14,290 nt of DNA from VRUE01 sp035605155. GTDB lineage: Bacteria; Actinomycetota; Thermoleophilia; Solirubrobacterales; 70-9. Made by a program: the position numbers and the translations under genes. The notes under the pieces were generated by a model. The model was not told where the DNA came from. It made no database searches and was given only the letters and a program-made list of their open reading frames with translations. Positions 6,420-13,307 of the stretch are shown here, in pieces (within the stretch, counting starts at the first letter, position 1; each line of letters starts with the position of its first letter). The DNA is taken from NCBI GenBank assembly GCA_035605155.1, contig DATNHC010000019.1, positions 1 through 14,290 of the forward strand. The letters are read 5' to 3'.

Positions 6420-6729
6420 AGTCACCCAGCCCTTTATCCGCCGGCTGGGGCTGCACGGGGGCAGCGGGAGGAGACGCAACGGCCACCGAGGCCACGACTT
6501 GCTGTGCATCGCTCGCGGCGATGCTCGCCCGCTCGGCCAATTCCGCGGCCCGGCGCGCCTGCTCGGCAGCGGCAAGCGCCGCGGCTCCGACGGTCATGAC
6601 CGCCGCCTCGGATGCCCGTGCTGTGGCGAGAGCCTCCTCGATCCGGCGCTCGAGCTCGCCGATCAGCGGTGGCCGCGTGCTCTCCGGCAACAACCAGTCC
6701 TGCGTGGAATCGCTCGCCGCGCCCTCCAT
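6310..6729 (-). CDS. hypothetical protein with Ala/Glu-rich coiled coil
   Basis: A 139-residue protein of unknown function. Residues 18-80 form a long Ala/Glu/Arg-rich helix (ELERRIEEALATARASEAA, then AAEQARRAAELAERA), probably a coiled coil. A Pro/Ala/Gln linker (85-100) and a short charged helix (SERADRLVARLRQLQ, 105-119) follow. No membrane segment or signal peptide is seen. ATG at 6729 lacks a clear ribosome site and is divergent from the malyl-CoA lyase gene, with a 102-bp gap. Its 3' end overlaps the pabC 3' end by 110 bp tail to tail. The frame is open further upstream, antisense to the lyase, and I regard that part as a shadow. Alanine-rich translations arise easily from GC-rich DNA, so this is a plausible rather than certain gene. 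Confidence 0.55.
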   Translation of the reverse strand: MEGAASDSTQDWLLPESTRPPLIGELERRIEEALATARASEAAVMTVGAAALAAAEQARRAAELAERASIAASDAQQVVASVAVASPPAAPVQPQPADKGLGDFSERADRLVARLRQLQRVPLAAPSASDAAGQPQSAS

Positions 6730-6797
6730 CGACTCAAGGTACGGCGGCCGGCGCCGAACTCCTCCGCCCGCCACGAACGCGCGTTTGGTTAGGGTTG

Positions 6798-6813
6798 CGA
6801 CCGACAACGGTCG
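6798..6813. promoter_or_regulatory. 6-bp inverted repeat upstream of malyl-CoA lyase gene
   Basis: CGACCG (6798-6803), ACAA, CGGTCG (6808-6813), ending 19 bases before the GTG start in the divergent intergenic region. It could be an operator or a hairpin in the leader. A repeat this short may also be chance. Confidence 0.3.
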
Positions 6814-6822
6814 AACGACGCG

Positions 6823-6827
6823 AGGAG
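6823..6827 (+). promoter_or_regulatory. Shine-Dalgarno supporting the GTG start at 6832
   Basis: AGGAG with a 4-base spacer before GTG. It fixes the start of the malyl-CoA lyase at the residue where Chloroflexus-type homologues also begin. Confidence 0.7.
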
Positions 6828-6831
6828 CAGC

Positions 6832-7884
6832 GTGAGAAACCCCAGAGACTTCTTCCAGCCGCAGGCGATCGGCGCCCCCGAGCCGCTGCGTGAGATCCCC
6901 GTCAAGCCCTCGCGGATGATCCACTTCCTGGACTTCTCCAACGAGAAGATGGTCGCCAAGGCGGCCGATATCGCAACCAAGACAGACATCCTGCTCGGCA
7001 ACCTCGAGGACGCGATTCCGGTCGACCGCAAGGAGGCTGCGCGGCAGGGCCTGATCCGCGCCGCCAAGGAGTCCGACTTCGGCCAGACCGCGCTCTGGAC
7101 CCGGGTCAACTCCCTGGAGAGCCCCTGGGTGCTCGACGACCTGACCACGCTGGTCACCGAGATCGGCGACAAGCTCGAGGTCGTGATGGTCCCCAAGGTC
7201 GAGGGCGCCTGGGACATCCACTACGTGGACCGTCTGCTGGCCCAGCTGGAGGCCAAGGCCGGCCTCGAGCGGCCAATTCTGATCCACGCGATCCTCGAGA
7301 CCGCCCAGGGAGTGGTCAACCTCGAGGAGATCGCCGCAGCCAGCCCGCGCATGCAGGGGATGAGCTTCGGACCGGCCGACCTCGCCGCCTCGCGGCGCAT
7401 GAAGACCACCCGAGTCGGCGGGGGCCATCCGGGCTATCGGGTGATGGAGGACCCCGCCGACCCCGAGAACCCGGAGGCCGATCGGGTCAGCGCCCAGCAG
7501 GACCTCTGGCACTACTCGATCGCACGCATGGTCGATGCCTGCGCGGCGACCGACATCCTGCCCTTCTACGGCCCCTTCGGGGACATCAAGGACACGGCCG
7601 GCTGCGAGACCCAGTTCCGGGCTGCCTTCCTGATGGGCTGCGTCGGAGCCTGGTCGCTGCACCCGGTCCAGATCGACATCGCCAAGCAGGTCTTCAGCCC
7701 GCCGCCGGAGGAGGTCAGGTTCGCCAAGAAGGTGCTCGAGGCGATCCCCGACGGGCGCGGCGTGCACATGATCGACGGCAAGATGCAGGACGACGCGACC
7801 TGGAAGCAGTGCAAGGTGATGGTCGAGCTGGCCGAGATGCTCGCCGCCAAGGATCCGGATCTCGCCGAGTCATATCGGCTTTAG
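6832..7884 (+). CDS. mcl: malyl-CoA / beta-methylmalyl-CoA lyase, Chloroflexus type
   Basis: HpcH/HpaI aldolase family; reversible cleavage of malyl-CoA to glyoxylate and acetyl-CoA, and related beta-methylmalyl-CoA and citramalyl-CoA reactions, with Mg2+. The 350 residues match the long Chloroflexus form (about 348). From memory it agrees with that enzyme almost throughout, including an N-terminal YKP/FQP...AIGAPEP segment, GNLEDAIP (56-63), LETAQGVVNLEEIA (155-168), FGPADLAAS (179-187), TTRVGGGHP (192-200), WSLHP, and AIPDGRGVHMIDGKMQDDATW near the C-terminus. By family comparison, R91 binds the acyl-CoA/glyoxylate, E156 and D183 bind Mg2+, and D315 in IDGKM comes from the neighbouring subunit's lid. 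The trifunctional activity is inferred, not seen. The gene stands alone, with no other 3-hydroxypropionate or ethylmalonyl-CoA gene nearby except the unassigned acyl-CoA dehydrogenase. Confidence 0.93.
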   Translation: MRNPRDFFQPQAIGAPEPLREIPVKPSRMIHFLDFSNEKMVAKAADIATKTDILLGNLEDAIPVDRKEAARQGLIRAAKESDFGQTALWTRVNSLESPWVLDDLTTLVTEIGDKLEVVMVPKVEGAWDIHYVDRLLAQLEAKAGLERPILIHAILETAQGVVNLEEIAAASPRMQGMSFGPADLAASRRMKTTRVGGGHPGYRVMEDPADPENPEADRVSAQQDLWHYSIARMVDACAATDILPFYGPFGDIKDTAGCETQFRAAFLMGCVGAWSLHPVQIDIAKQVFSPPPEEVRFAKKVLEAIPDGRGVHMIDGKMQDDATWKQCKVMVELAEMLAAKDPDLAESYRL

Positions 7885-8085
7885 GCCGCTCTAAACCAAC
7901 ATAAGTTGGGTTGCGTATATACGGCAACCCTGCACACTTGTATCTGTAGTCACAATCCATGGCGCTTGCCTTGCGGGCGCTAACGTCCGATGGCTTTGCG
8001 GCCGATAGGGGGAAAGCAGCAACTAAACGGGTAAAGAAAATTTAATTCGAAAGTCGAAGCAGAAAGCTCCCCTCTCCCTCGCTCT
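7885..8085. other. 201-bp intergenic region, structured at its start and AT-rich near its end
   Basis: No open frame of note lies here. The first 50 bases hold two competing hairpins. Bases about 8019-8055 (AACTAAACGGGTAAAG onward, AAAATTTAATTC) form the most AT-rich stretch of the window and probably include the promoter of the glycan operon. TTCGA (8046-8050) and TCGAA (8054-8058) form a small inverted repeat. The 17 bases before the ATG at 8086 are pyrimidine-rich and hold no Shine-Dalgarno. I could not match any known riboswitch class. Confidence 0.45.
7896..7930 (+). terminator. overlapping hairpins after malyl-CoA lyase gene
   Basis: CCAAC (7896-7900) pairs with GTTGG (7905-7909) around ATAA. 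GGGTTGC (7908-7914) pairs with GCAACCC (7924-7930) around a 9-base GTATATACG loop, most of it the self-complementary GTATATAC. They share bases 7908-7909, so both cannot form fully at once. They begin 11 bases after the lyase stop. There is no T-run after the second stem. Best read as a terminator; an operator or attenuator for the next operon is an alternative. Confidence 0.45.
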
Positions 8086-9696
8086 ATGAAGCCCTTTACT
8101 GATCTCCCTCTCGACCGGCCCTTCCCCCAACGCCTCCCGCGCCGCGAAGCCCTGGTGCAGGACCGACCGACGCTGGGCAGCATGCCCCGCGCGAGCCGGG
8201 GCTTGGGCTGGTGGTTGCTGCCGGTGGTCGACTTGGTCTCCTCATCGCTGACCCTGGCAATCGTCACGCTCGCCGCCGGCGCCAGCCTCTTCCCGGCCCT
8301 GCCCGTCGCGCCGCTGTTGCTGGTCGCCGTTTACGGGGTGCTCGGGATTTACGGGGCCACCCCAGGGCGCAGCGCCGAGGACGGGCCTGCTTGGCCGCTG
8401 ATCCGCCTCCTGGTCGCCGCCCTCTTCGTCTGGGTGGCGTCACTGCTGACGCCGCTCGACGGGCTCGCACAGCTCGCCCTCTGGGCCGGGTTCGTCGCCT
8501 TGGACACCGCCGCCCGGCGAGCGGGCGCACCGCTCTTCCAGCGCCTCGAGAGCCCCGAGCGCTGGGTGCTGGTTGGCGGCGACGCGACAGCCGAGCGGCT
8601 GCATGCCTACGAGCCACTGCGCGAATACGCGCAGGTTGTGGCCACGGTCCCACCCAACGGCGACGCCACACAGGCGGCCGCCCGTGTCGCGGCGCTCGAG
8701 GTGGTTGAACGCTACAGCGCCGACCGGGTCGTGATCGCCACCCAGCACGCTGACGACGAGGGCCTGTTGGAACTCGTGCGCGCCTTCAAGTCAATCGGCG
8801 TGCCGGTCAGCCTGCTCCCCCGCCCGCTGGACCTGCTCGAGGCGCCGGCAGCGACGCCGAGCCAGGTCGGCGGCGTGCCGCTGATCGACGTCGAGGCCTT
8901 GGCGACGCGCGGCGCGGTTCCATATTCGGGACCAGATCGACGTCAGAATCGCAAGACGAAGATCAGCGTCGTGGTGCCCGCGATGAACGAGGAGCTCAAC
9001 ATCGGCCATGTGCTTACGCGCCTGCCCGAGGACCTGCACGAGGTGATCCTCGTCGACGGCAACTCGAAGGACAACACGATCGAGGCAGCCGAACGAGCCT
9101 ATCCCGGGATCCGAGTGCTCACGCAGGCCGGGCGTGGCAAGGGAGACGCCTTCCGCACGGGCTTCGCCGCGGTGACCGGCAACGTGGTCGTGATGCTCGA
9201 CGCCGACGGCTCTGCCGACCCGGCTGAGATCCCGCGCTTCGTCGAAGCACTCGAGGCGGGCGCCGACTTCGCCAAGGGCTCGCGCTTCCTCGATGGTGGT
9301 GGCAGCGCCGACATCACGATCCTGCGGCAGACGGGCAACGCGGTGCTGAGCGGCACCGCCAACCTTCTGCACGGCACCCACTTCACCGACCTTTGCTACG
9401 GCTACAACGCCTTTTGGGCCCGCTGCCTGCCTTTCATCTCCCTCGACGTGGCCGGCTTCGAGGTGGAGACGCTGATCAACCTTCGCATCGCCGGGGCCGG
9501 GATGAAGATCACCGAGGTGCCCAGCTACGAGGCCGACCGCATCTCGGGGCACAGCAACCTCAACACCTTCCGCGATGGCTTCCGCGTGCTCGGGACCATC
9601 CTGGGCGAGGCGCGGCGGCGCCGGGCTATCCGCCATGCACCGCACTCGGTGGCGGAGTCCGAGGCTCGGCGGACAACGCACACGGCAGCCGCCTGA
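8086..9696 (+). CDS. chimeric protein: polyprenyl-glycosylphosphotransferase-like membrane/Rossmann half fused to GT2 glycosyltransferase
   Basis: A 536-residue protein in two parts. Residues about 40-142 hold four membrane segments (starting near 41, 71, 104 and 127). Residues 158-270 are a Rossmann-like domain (VLVGGDATAERL at 161-172, DRVVIATQHADDEGLLEL at 213-230, then GVPVSLLPRPL and GGVPLIDVEAL). This is the layout of the N-terminal half of WbaP/EpsE-type initiating sugar transferases. The usual catalytic sugar-phosphotransferase domain is missing. Instead, after the linker SGPDRRQNRKTK, a DPM-synthase-like GT2 domain runs from about 292 to 510: VVVPAMNEE, VDGNSKDNT (D324), and LDADGSADP with the metal-binding DAD at 372-374. 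It probably transfers a sugar to a polyprenyl phosphate or to a membrane acceptor. No Shine-Dalgarno precedes the ATG at 8086; M33 (8182) is an alternative start. First gene of a six-gene run. Confidence 0.88.
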   Translation: MKPFTDLPLDRPFPQRLPRREALVQDRPTLGSMPRASRGLGWWLLPVVDLVSSSLTLAIVTLAAGASLFPALPVAPLLLVAVYGVLGIYGATPGRSAEDGPAWPLIRLLVAALFVWVASLLTPLDGLAQLALWAGFVALDTAARRAGAPLFQRLESPERWVLVGGDATAERLHAYEPLREYAQVVATVPPNGDATQAAARVAALEVVERYSADRVVIATQHADDEGLLELVRAFKSIGVPVSLLPRPLDLLEAPAATPSQVGGVPLIDVEALATRGAVPYSGPDRRQNRKTKISVVVPAMNEELNIGHVLTRLPEDLHEVILVDGNSKDNTIEAAERAYPGIRVLTQAGRGKGDAFRTGFAAVTGNVVVMLDADGSADPAEIPRFVEALEAGADFAKGSRFLDGGGSADITILRQTGNAVLSGTANLLHGTHFTDLCYGYNAFWARCLPFISLDVAGFEVETLINLRIAGAGMKITEVPSYEADRISGHSNLNTFRDGFRVLGTILGEARRRRAIRHAPHSVAESEARRTTHTAAA

Positions 9697-9700
9697 GACG

Positions 9701-10687
9701 ATGGCTGCTGAGGCGCCTGCCACTTCCGTGGTCGTCTCGACCTACGACGAGAAGCGCTGGGACGACCTCGTCGCCTGCCTGGGCTCCCTGCGCGAGCAGA
9801 CCCGAGCGCCGCTGGAGACGATCGTCGTCGTCGACCACAATCCGGCCCTGCTGGAGCGAGCGCGGGCCGAGTTCCCCGAGGCGAAGGTGGTTGCCAACAG
9901 CCGCCCCCGCGGGCTGGCGGGCGCGCGCAACACCGGCATCGAGGCGGCACAGGGGGAGGTCATCGCCTTCATCGACGACGACGCGCAGGCAGAGCCTCGC
10001 TGGCTGGAGGAGCTCTCGGGCTCGATCGTCGACGCGTCCACGGTCGGCGCCGGCGGCGCCCTGTTGCCGCTCTGGCAGGGACCGCAGCCCGCCTGGTTCC
10101 CCCGCGAGTTCTATTGGGTCTTCGGCTGCAGCTACACGGGCCTCCCCGCGCACCTTGCACCGGTCCGCAACCCAATCGGAGCGAACATGGCCGTGCGCGC
10201 CTCCGTGCTCAGCGAAGTGGGCGGCTTCCGCGAGGGCGACAGCTCCGATGCCCCGCGTGAGATCCGTGCTCGGGGCATGGTTCGCGCAGCCGGCAACGTG
10301 CCCGACGACACCGACCTCGCGATCCGCGTCAAGCAGCACCGCTCGGACGCGATCTGGCTCTACCAACCCGCAGCCAGGGTGATGCACAGCGTCACGCCGG
10401 AACGGACCTCGCTCGCATACTTCGTGCGCCGTTGCTATGAGGAGGGAGCCGGCAAGGCGAACCTCTCCCGCTACCTCGGCGCCAGCGACGGCCTCAGCTC
10501 GGAGCGCCGTCACCTCGCCGTGGTTCTGCCACGCGGCATTGCAGGGGGGCTGCGCGACCTGTTGCGGGGCCGGCCAAGCGGCGCCCTGCGGGCGGGGGCT
10601 ATCGTTATCGGGGTCGCGTCCAGTGCAACTGGTTTCCTGCTGGCGACACTTGCCGCTGCGCGTACCCGCAGCTCGGCGAAGGACTGA
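9701..10687 (+). CDS. GT2 family glycosyltransferase, membrane-associated
   Basis: Transfers a sugar from a nucleotide-sugar donor onto a growing surface glycan at the inner face of the membrane. The 328 residues include the GT-A fold start TSVVVSTYDEKRWDDL (8-23), GLAGARNTGI (71-80) and the metal-binding DDD in AFIDDDAQ (92-94). REFYWVFGCSYTGLP (135-149) with VRNPIGANMAVR (155-166) forms the acceptor-side region, and DDTDLAIR (202-209) stands in the place of the usual ED-x-D-L catalytic segment. A C-terminal hydrophobic stretch (about 298-320, AIVIGVASSATGFLLATLA) could anchor it. The start at 9701 lies 4 bp after the previous stop with only a weak ribosome site; the open frame extends upstream into the previous gene, but family homology begins just after this ATG. 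Donor and linkage are not readable from sequence. Confidence 0.9.
   Translation: MAAEAPATSVVVSTYDEKRWDDLVACLGSLREQTRAPLETIVVVDHNPALLERARAEFPEAKVVANSRPRGLAGARNTGIEAAQGEVIAFIDDDAQAEPRWLEELSGSIVDASTVGAGGALLPLWQGPQPAWFPREFYWVFGCSYTGLPAHLAPVRNPIGANMAVRASVLSEVGGFREGDSSDAPREIRARGMVRAAGNVPDDTDLAIRVKQHRSDAIWLYQPAARVMHSVTPERTSLAYFVRRCYEEGAGKANLSRYLGASDGLSSERRHLAVVLPRGIAGGLRDLLRGRPSGALRAGAIVIGVASSATGFLLATLAAARTRSSAKD
10678..10683 (+). promoter_or_regulatory. Shine-Dalgarno for the GT2 gene at 10690
   Basis: GAAGGA with 6 bases to the ATG, lying within the last codons of the preceding gene. It supports the start at 10690 with only 2 bases between the genes. Confidence 0.5.
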
Positions 10688-10689
10688 GA

Positions 10690-12054
10690 ATGGCACGACC
10701 GCGCAGCACTCCCCCCTCGCCCGACTTTGCGCCGGTGCTGATCCGTGACATCGAGGTCGGCGCTCCCCTGCATGCCCTGCCCGGCGCAGAGACCGAGGAT
10801 GGCGTGCCGTTCGAGTCCTGCATGTGCCTCGTCCGCCTGCATGGCCGTCCGCTGGGGACGATCGAGGTGAGACTGCCGCCAGACGGCCTTGCCGTCGAGC
10901 AGCTGGCCGCCGAGATCCAGCGCGAGCTGGGTGGGGAGATCCGCCGGCACCTGGAGGCCGACGGGCTCCCCGCTTCCGTGCTCGGCGCCGGAGGCATTGC
11001 CGGGCCCGAGGCTCCACCGTGCACCGAGCGCCGCGAGGAGATGTTGCGGCACGCTCCCAGCATCTCGATCGTGATCGTCACCCGCGGCCGGCCAGAGCGC
11101 GTGCGCCGCACGGTCCGTTCGATCCTCGCCTGCCGCTACCCGAGCGACCGCCAGGAGACGATCATCGTCGACACTCCCGAGGACGGCGAGGACCCACTCA
11201 GCTTCGACGAGAACGACTTCCCCTCCGATGCCAAGGTGCGGGTCGTAGTCGAACCGCAGCCCGGCATCTCGAGAGCACGAAACCGAGGGCTCTGGGAGGC
11301 AAACGGCGAGATCGTCGTCTTCGCTGACGACGACGTCGACGTCGACGAGAACTGGCTCGCAACCCTGATTGCGGGTTTCGAGCTTGGCAGCCGGGTCGAT
11401 GCGGTCTCCGGGCCGACGCTCCCCGGCGCGCTCGAGACGCCCACCGAGCGCTGGTTCGAGGGCTTCGGCGGATTGCAGAGGGGGTTCGAGACACGGACCT
11501 ACGGCCTCGACGACCCGCCCCACGACCAGCCGTTGTTCCCCTTCATCCCCGGCGCCTTTGGCAGCGGCCGCAGCATGGCCTTTCGCCGCGATCCCTTCCG
11601 AGCGCTGGGCGGCTTCGACCCCGTCCTCGGGCCGCCGACGCCGACCCTGGCCGGCGAGGACATCGAGGCGTTGCTGCGCGTCGTGCTCACCGGCCGCCAG
11701 GTAGTTCACGAGCCGGCGGCGCTCGTCTGGCACGCCCATCCCCGCGACTACGGCATGCTGCGCCGTCGCATGTGGGGCTACGGGCTCGGCCTCAGCGCCT
11801 GCGTGACGAAGTCGGTGGTGGACAATCCGCGCCTTCTGCCGACGCTCTTGCGCAAGCTCCCCGCAGGCGTCGGCTTCGCCCTCTCGCCGAAATCGGAGAA
11901 GAACAGGAACCGGCAGGGCGACTATCCACGTGAGCTGATCCGCCTGGAGCTGGCGGGGTTGGCCTGTGGGCCCTTCGCCTATTTGCGGAGTCGCTGGCAA
12001 CAGCGCGGCGCGCTGAACGGAGCCAACGGCGCAAGCATCCAGCAGGCGCCTTGA
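10690..12054 (+). CDS. GT2 family glycosyltransferase with extra N-terminal domain
   Basis: A 454-residue protein. Residues about 13-95 form an additional small domain (VLIRDIEVGAPL; ESCMCLVRLHGRPLGTIEV at 42-60; a helix ending HLEADGLP) that is not part of the GT-A fold. I have the impression it recurs in front of actinobacterial GT2 domains; its role is unknown. The GT2 core follows: SIVIVTRGRPERVRRTVRS (126-144), PGISRARNRGLWEANGEI (191-208), the metal-binding ADDDVDVD (212-219, DDD 213-215), FGSGRSMAFRRD (290-301), and GEDIEALLR (322-330) with the probable catalytic acid pair ED at 323-324. No clear membrane segment is present; the C-terminal third is basic and may bind the membrane surface. 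Start 10690 has a good ribosome site and follows the previous stop by 2 bp. Its stop overlaps the next start (TTGA). Confidence 0.9.
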   Translation: MARPRSTPPSPDFAPVLIRDIEVGAPLHALPGAETEDGVPFESCMCLVRLHGRPLGTIEVRLPPDGLAVEQLAAEIQRELGGEIRRHLEADGLPASVLGAGGIAGPEAPPCTERREEMLRHAPSISIVIVTRGRPERVRRTVRSILACRYPSDRQETIIVDTPEDGEDPLSFDENDFPSDAKVRVVVEPQPGISRARNRGLWEANGEIVVFADDDVDVDENWLATLIAGFELGSRVDAVSGPTLPGALETPTERWFEGFGGLQRGFETRTYGLDDPPHDQPLFPFIPGAFGSGRSMAFRRDPFRALGGFDPVLGPPTPTLAGEDIEALLRVVLTGRQVVHEPAALVWHAHPRDYGMLRRRMWGYGLGLSACVTKSVVDNPRLLPTLLRKLPAGVGFALSPKSEKNRNRQGDYPRELIRLELAGLACGPFAYLRSRWQQRGALNGANGASIQQAP

Positions 12055-13307
12055 GCCCGCCCAGCCCGGCACTGCGTGCGCTGATCGTCACCGACTACTA
12101 CCGACCGCTGATCGGCGGGTCGATTCGCAGCGTCGAGCTGCTGGCCCGGCACCTGACCGCGGCCGGCCACACCGTTGCCATCGCCACCTCCTGGCAACCG
12201 GGAATGCCCTCCGAGGAAGAGCGCGAAGGGATCCCCGTCTATCGGGTACGGGACCTGAGCAGCCGCATGCGCTGGGTCTCCGAGGATCCCTACAAGCACA
12301 ACCCGCCCCCGTTCGCCGATCCTGAGGCCGCCTGGCGCCTGCGCCGCGTGGTCAAGGACTTCCAGCCCGACCTCGTCCACACCTACGGCTGGATCTCCCA
12401 CTCCCTGGCAGTGGGGCTGCTCGGCAGGAAGGTGCCGCTGCTGCTCTCAGCGCGGGACTACGGGAACGTCTGCGCGGTCGGCACGCTGGTCCGCAAGGGC
12501 GAGCTCTGCTCAGGGCCCGCCCTCGGCAAGTGCCTCGACTGCGCTCGACACCGGTACGGCGCGCCGAAGGGAGTGGCCGCGGTGATCGGGGTCTTTGCCG
12601 TCGGACCGGTGCTGCGGCGCAAGGTCACGGCGCTGCACGCGGTGAGCCGCTTCGTCGCCCGCATCATCGATCGCTTCCTGCACGTTCCCGGGATCCCGGC
12701 AACGGTGATCCCAAACTTCCACGAGGAGGAGCCGGGCGAGGCTGTCGACGCCGAGGCGATCTCGCAACTGCCCGAGCAGCCGTTCATCCTCTTCGTCGGC
12801 GGCTTCCGGGAGATCAAGGGCATCTACGAGCTGTTCGAGGCCTACGAGAGCCTCGTCGATCCGCCGCCCCTGGTGCTCGTCGGGACGATGATGTCCGACT
12901 CCCCGAAGGAGTTCCCCGCCGGCAGCACGGTGATCACCGACGTCTCGCACGCGACGGTGATGGCGATCTGGGAGCAGGCCCTCTTCGGCGTGCTGCCGAC
13001 CAAGGCGCCGGAGGCGCTCGGCAACGTCGTCCACGAGGCGATGAGCAAGGGCCGGGCGATGATCGGCACCCGCCCTGGCGGCCAGGAGGACATGATCGAA
13101 GACGGTGAGACCGGCTTGCTCGTGCCGGGCGGCGATGCGACCGCCCTGGCAGCGGCGATGAGGCGCCTGATCGAGGATCGAGAGCTGCGAGAGCGAATCG
13201 AGGTAAAGGCACGCGACCGTGCGCGTGCCTTTACGCCGGAGGTCGTCATGCCCCAGATAGAAAGTCTCTACCAGCGCACGGCAGCCCGTTCGGGGTCGCC
13301 GGCGTGA
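12051..13307 (+). CDS. GT4 family glycosyltransferase with four-cysteine segment
   Basis: A GT-B fold retaining glycosyltransferase of 418 residues. The N-terminal acceptor domain starts LIVTDYYRPLIGGSIRSVE (11-29), with the Gly-rich loop at 21-23. The C-terminal donor domain has FVGGFREIKGIYEL (248-261, likely phosphate-contact Lys K256) and the E-x7-E motif EALGNVVHE (E321 and E329). GGQEDMIEDGETGLLVPGGD (343-362) follows. Residues 141-164 carry four Cys (141, 153, 161, 164) in the pattern C-x11-C-x7-C-x2-C (GELCSGP...KCLDCARHRYG), a segment I know from a subgroup of GT4 enzymes; a metal site or disulfides are possible. The start is TTG at 12051, overlapping the previous TGA; no other in-frame start precedes the conserved N-terminus. 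A perfect 13-bp inverted repeat lies in codons 385-394. Confidence 0.92.
   Translation: MSPPSPALRALIVTDYYRPLIGGSIRSVELLARHLTAAGHTVAIATSWQPGMPSEEEREGIPVYRVRDLSSRMRWVSEDPYKHNPPPFADPEAAWRLRRVVKDFQPDLVHTYGWISHSLAVGLLGRKVPLLLSARDYGNVCAVGTLVRKGELCSGPALGKCLDCARHRYGAPKGVAAVIGVFAVGPVLRRKVTALHAVSRFVARIIDRFLHVPGIPATVIPNFHEEEPGEAVDAEAISQLPEQPFILFVGGFREIKGIYELFEAYESLVDPPPLVLVGTMMSDSPKEFPAGSTVITDVSHATVMAIWEQALFGVLPTKAPEALGNVVHEAMSKGRAMIGTRPGGQEDMIEDGETGLLVPGGDATALAAAMRRLIEDRELRERIEVKARDRARAFTPEVVMPQIESLYQRTAARSGSPA
13203..13234. repeat. perfect 13-bp inverted repeat inside the GT4 gene
   Basis: GTAAAGGCACGCG (13203-13215) and its exact reverse complement CGCGTGCCTTTAC (13222-13234) around a 6-base ACCGTG loop. 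It is in frame and codes residues 385-394 (VKARDRARAF), 70 bases before the next gene's start. In mRNA it would be a very stable stem-loop. Confidence 0.85.

Noticed and set aside
6373..6792. Plus-strand frame across the pabC end and coiled-coil gene
   Set aside because: Arg/His/Gly-rich, no family resemblance, conflicts with neighbours on both strands.
6730..7767. Upstream extension of the minus-strand coiled-coil frame
   Set aside because: Antisense to the malyl-CoA lyase; His/Leu/Gly-rich shadow sequence.
7931..8020. Possible riboswitch before the glycan operon
   Set aside because: I looked for c-di-GMP, c-di-AMP and cobalamin-type conserved cores and could not match any.
10248..10278. 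8-bp inverted repeat ATGCCCCG/CGGGGCAT
   Set aside because: A few such repeats are expected by chance in GC-rich DNA of this length.
11332..11345. 14-bp palindrome CGACGTCGACGTCG
   Set aside because: Produced by the repeated GAC/GTC codons of the DDDVDVD metal site in the GT2 enzyme; no reason to think it has its own function.
9626..12072. Two long minus-strand frames (463 and 520 codons) opposite the GT2 genes
   Set aside because: No motifs; the plus strand holds two complete GT2 domains with tight operon spacing.
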